Below, piece after piece: positions 61,888 through 64,000 of a DNA stretch of 64,000 bases; the stretch's first letter is position 1, and each line of letters begins with the position of its first letter. The DNA is taken from assembly GCF_000427465.1 (NCBI RefSeq), contig NZ_ATYB01000009.1, forward strand, positions 62,001-126,000, read 5' to 3'. Both the position numbers and the translations under genes were made by a program. The notes beneath the pieces are model-generated. The model searched no databases and had not been told where the DNA came from. It worked only from the letters and a program-made list of their open reading frames with translations. The DNA is from Sinorhizobium arboris LMG 14919 (GTDB lineage: Bacteria; Pseudomonadota; Alphaproteobacteria; Rhizobiales; Rhizobiaceae).

Positions 61888-63423
61888 TCAAGGTTCGCCT
61901 GCCCCGATCTCGGCGCGCCGCTTGATCGTATAGGCATCGAGCTCTTCGCGGACCGCCGGGTCGAGTGCCGGCTCCTCGTATTCGCGCAAAGCCTGCTGCC
62001 AGATGTCGGTCGCGCGCTCCAGCGCGTCGCGGCCGCCAGCCTCCTGCCAACTGCCGTAGTTCTGCCAGTTGGACAGCATCGGCTGATAGAAAGCCGTCTC
62101 GTACCGCGCCATCGTGTGCTCGGAACCGAAGAAGTGTCCTCCCGCCGGAACCGATTTGATGGCGTCGAAGCCGAGATCGTCCTCGGAGAATGGCATGGGC
62201 TCGAGGAAGCCCATCATGTTCTGCAGGATCTCCACATCGAGCACGAGCTTCTCGTAGGAGGCCGTCAGGCCGCCTTCGAGCCATCCGGCGGCATGATAGA
62301 TGAGGTTGGCGCCACCGAGCACCGCCCCCCAGGTCGCCATCTCCGTTTCGTAGGCCGCCTGAAGGTCGACCGCGTTGGAGGCATTGGCATTGGAGGTGCG
62401 ATAGGGAAGCCTGTAGCGCCGCGCGAGCTGGCCCGCGATAATGTTGGCCTTGGCGTTTTCCGGCGTACCGAAGGCCGGGGCGCCGGAACGCATGTCCACA
62501 TTGGACGTGAATGCGCCGTACATGACCGGCGTGCCGGGATTGACCAACTGCGCAAGCGTGACGCCGAACAAAGCCTCGGCATTCTGCTGGCAGAGTGCCG
62601 CCGCAAGCGTCACCGGCGTCATGGCGCCCATCAGCGTGAAGGGCGTGATCGTCACCGGCTGCCCGTGCTCGGCCATGGCGATGAGTCCGTCCGCCATCGC
62701 ATCGTCGAAAAGCCGCGGCGAATTCACCGAGATGATCGTGATGACGCCGGGGGAATGCCGCATCTCCTCGACGCTGATGCCGCGCGCGATCGCCATCATG
62801 TTGATGCCGTCCACGGCGCGCCCCCGCCCGATGGCGGTGCAGTGGAAGCAGAGATCGCTGAGCGTGATATTCGCCCTGTAGGTATCGAGGTGCCGCGAAT
62901 TGGCCGGCAGCTCCATCGGCGCGCAGACCTGGTTCCCGAGAATGTGGATCGCGTTGAAGTGGTGGGCGAGCCGCGTGAAATTCTGGTAATCGGCAAGATT
63001 GCCCTGCCGTCGGCCGTTGACCCGATCGTGCACATTGGGCGGACCTGCCACGAGGCCGAAGGCGATCCTATTGCCTCCGATCGTCAGCCGTTTCTCCGGA
63101 TTGCGGCTGGTCAGCGTGAAGGAAGACGGCGTCGTGGCGAGTGCTGCCTCGACGATGGATTCGTCGATGCGGATCATCAGGTTCTCACGGTCGACGATGG
63201 CGCCCGCCTTCTCGAACAGCGCCATCGCCTTTTCGCTCATGACGCGGATACCGATTTCGGAGAGGATCCGCATCGAATTGCGATGAAGCGCCTCGAGACG
63301 CGCCTCGTCGAGAAGCTGCATTGGCGCATAGGTATTGACGACCTCCTGCCACGGCAACTGCGAGATACCATCGCCGCCCCGGATCGCCCGCGATCGCCGT
63401 CCACCGCCGCGTCTGCCACTCAT
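61888..63423 (-). CDS. MttB-family (non-pyrrolysine) trimethylamine methyltransferase homologue
   Basis: The 511-residue protein is a TIM-barrel member of the MttB superfamily: IRVMSEKAMALFEKAGAIVD near residue 75, then AGPPNVHDRVNGRRQGNLAD and AYETEMATWGAVLGGANLIY. No in-frame amber codon was needed to read it, so it is of the non-Pyl type. Characterised relatives demethylate glycine betaine, proline betaine or carnitine, passing the methyl to a corrinoid protein. No corrinoid protein gene is in the window. It is the first gene of the cluster; the start 63423 leaves a short basic leader, and a longer frame is open to 63465. Confidence 0.87.
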   Translation of the reverse strand: MSGRRGGGRRSRAIRGGDGISQLPWQEVVNTYAPMQLLDEARLEALHRNSMRILSEIGIRVMSEKAMALFEKAGAIVDRENLMIRIDESIVEAALATTPSSFTLTSRNPEKRLTIGGNRIAFGLVAGPPNVHDRVNGRRQGNLADYQNFTRLAHHFNAIHILGNQVCAPMELPANSRHLDTYRANITLSDLCFHCTAIGRGRAVDGINMMAIARGISVEEMRHSPGVITIISVNSPRLFDDAMADGLIAMAEHGQPVTITPFTLMGAMTPVTLAAALCQQNAEALFGVTLAQLVNPGTPVMYGAFTSNVDMRSGAPAFGTPENAKANIIAGQLARRYRLPYRTSNANASNAVDLQAAYETEMATWGAVLGGANLIYHAAGWLEGGLTASYEKLVLDVEILQNMMGFLEPMPFSEDDLGFDAIKSVPAGGHFFGSEHTMARYETAFYQPMLSNWQNYGSWQEAGGRDALERATDIWQQALREYEEPALDPAVREELDAYTIKRRAEIGAGEP

Positions 63424-63654
63424 TGAGAACTGCCTTTCATCCCCCGATCCCGAGCGCCTGGACAACGGGGTGCCCCGGCCTCCGGATTTTGGTGCTTTTT
63501 CTTGTTCGCCTCACTTGAACTATGGACAATCACGCCCCGGTCTTCACACGATAAGTTTGGCGGCAATGACCAAAAAAAACCATGTCATGGCGCGCTTGCT
63601 GCTTGCAAGTGCCGAACCGGCCTGACTAGCATGGAGCAAAAGGGGAACTTTCAA

Positions 63655-64000
63655 ATGAAGCCGCCGCCGCCATTGAACTACATCCGCTCCTTCGAGTGCT
63701 CAGCCCGGCATCTCAGCTTCACCGAGGCCGCAAACGAGCTGGGCTATACGCAAGCCGCCATCAGCAATCATGTGCGCGCGCTCGAACAGTATCTCGGACG
63801 CCAACTCTTCATCCGCTATCCGCGCAGCCTCAAGCTGACCGAAATGGGAGAGGCCTTTCTTCCCACCCTGCGCCAGGCTCTGAACCAGATCGATTTCGCC
63901 ACGGAAGCAGTCCTCGCGTCGGCCCGCAACAGAACCGTCGTCATCTCCTGCCCGACCAGTCTTGCCGAAAACTGGCTGGCACGGTGCGTCGCCGGGTTCA
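63655..64000 (+). CDS. LysR family transcriptional regulator (5' part, runs off the window)
   Basis: From ATG 63655 the protein begins MKPPPPLNYIRSFECSARHL and continues with SFTEAANELGYTQAAISNHV, a LysR winged-helix of the GcvA-like type, then LEQYLGRQLFIRYPRSLKLT. Only 115 residues are in the window, so the effector domain is not seen. An in-frame ATG at 63631 is a possible alternative start, but AGGGGAAC favours 63655. It is divergent from the methyltransferase cluster and may control it. Confidence 0.88.
   Translation, partial: MKPPPPLNYIRSFECSARHLSFTEAANELGYTQAAISNHVRALEQYLGRQLFIRYPRSLKLTEMGEAFLPTLRQALNQIDFATEAVLASARNRTVVISCPTSLAENWLARCVAGF

Noticed and set aside
60888..63423. Reading the cluster as a DMSP degradation locus because of the DddP-like gene
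   Set aside because: The catalytic Asp of DddP is replaced by Gly, and no DMSP-specific partner genes are present; the quaternary-amine context gives a better general reading.

Overview
The window reads as a piece of a large, catabolism-rich replicon of a Rhizobiales alphaproteobacterium, most like Sinorhizobium/Ensifer. The grounds are high GC, dense ABC-transporter operons next to sugar-acid and betaine catabolic genes, small rhizobial proteins such as a DUF3606 member behind an EcfG/RpoE2-type promoter, and a rhizobial-looking intergenic repeat. This is recognition from protein and motif style; no database was searched. No rRNA, tRNA, CRISPR array, insertion sequence or replication origin was seen.

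Layout. (1) 1-4916: end of an unknown gene, then a minus-strand operon of an UPF0261 (Tm-1-like N-domain) protein, a PEP-hydrolase-like TIM barrel (Tm-1-like C-domain), a cupin and an M24 hydrolase, divergent from a TetR regulator. (2) 4917-16054: a carbohydrate ABC importer with two ATPases and a small membrane protein (+), a minus-strand operon of epimerase, acid-sugar dehydratase, FCD-type GntR regulator and 2-hydroxyacid dehydrogenase, and a divergent second epimerase. The importer and the divergent epimerase have the same operator, ATTTGGTAYTACCAGAT, so the GntR protein probably controls the set. (3) 16055-23671: a repeat element, a VOC protein, small stress-type proteins, a secreted Thr-rich protein, a MacA/MacB-like efflux system and an RTX calcium-binding protein. 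(4) 23703-31100: ubiX-ubiD (-) divergent from ubiT-ubiU-ubiV plus two unknown small genes (+), then nnrS and a dnrN/ytfE-type repair gene (-). Nearly identical NnrR/Dnr-type boxes precede ubiT and dnrN, tying O2-independent ubiquinone synthesis to the NO/denitrification response. (5) 31694-37907: acetyltransferase, zinc alcohol dehydrogenase, large ATPase-LuxR regulator, small secreted protein and cytochrome c. (6) 38031-44930: a peptide/nickel-family ABC importer behind a 5-dehydro-4-deoxyglucarate dehydratase and a GntR regulator, with matching AGTCAT-N3-ATGACT operators. (7) 45324-51954: a frameshifted Lrp-type regulator divergent from a Gate-domain membrane protein; thiolase, SDR and a frameshifted MFS transporter with an AraC regulator. 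(8) 51936-52885: a RES/Xre toxin-antitoxin pair with a nested palindromic promoter. (9) 52948-64000: a ten-gene minus-strand cluster of an MttB-family methyltransferase, GlxA-type regulator, DddP-like M24 protein, isochorismatase-type hydrolase, quaternary-amine ABC importer, enolase-superfamily enzyme and Ldh2-type dehydrogenase, followed by a divergent, truncated LysR gene.

The best candidate for an undescribed system is cluster (9): an apparent N-methylated or betaine compound catabolic route whose enolase-superfamily and DddP-like enzymes both lack an expected catalytic residue, and whose methyltransferase has no corrinoid partner in the window. The regulatory links in (2), (4) and (6) are the most directly sequence-supported observations.
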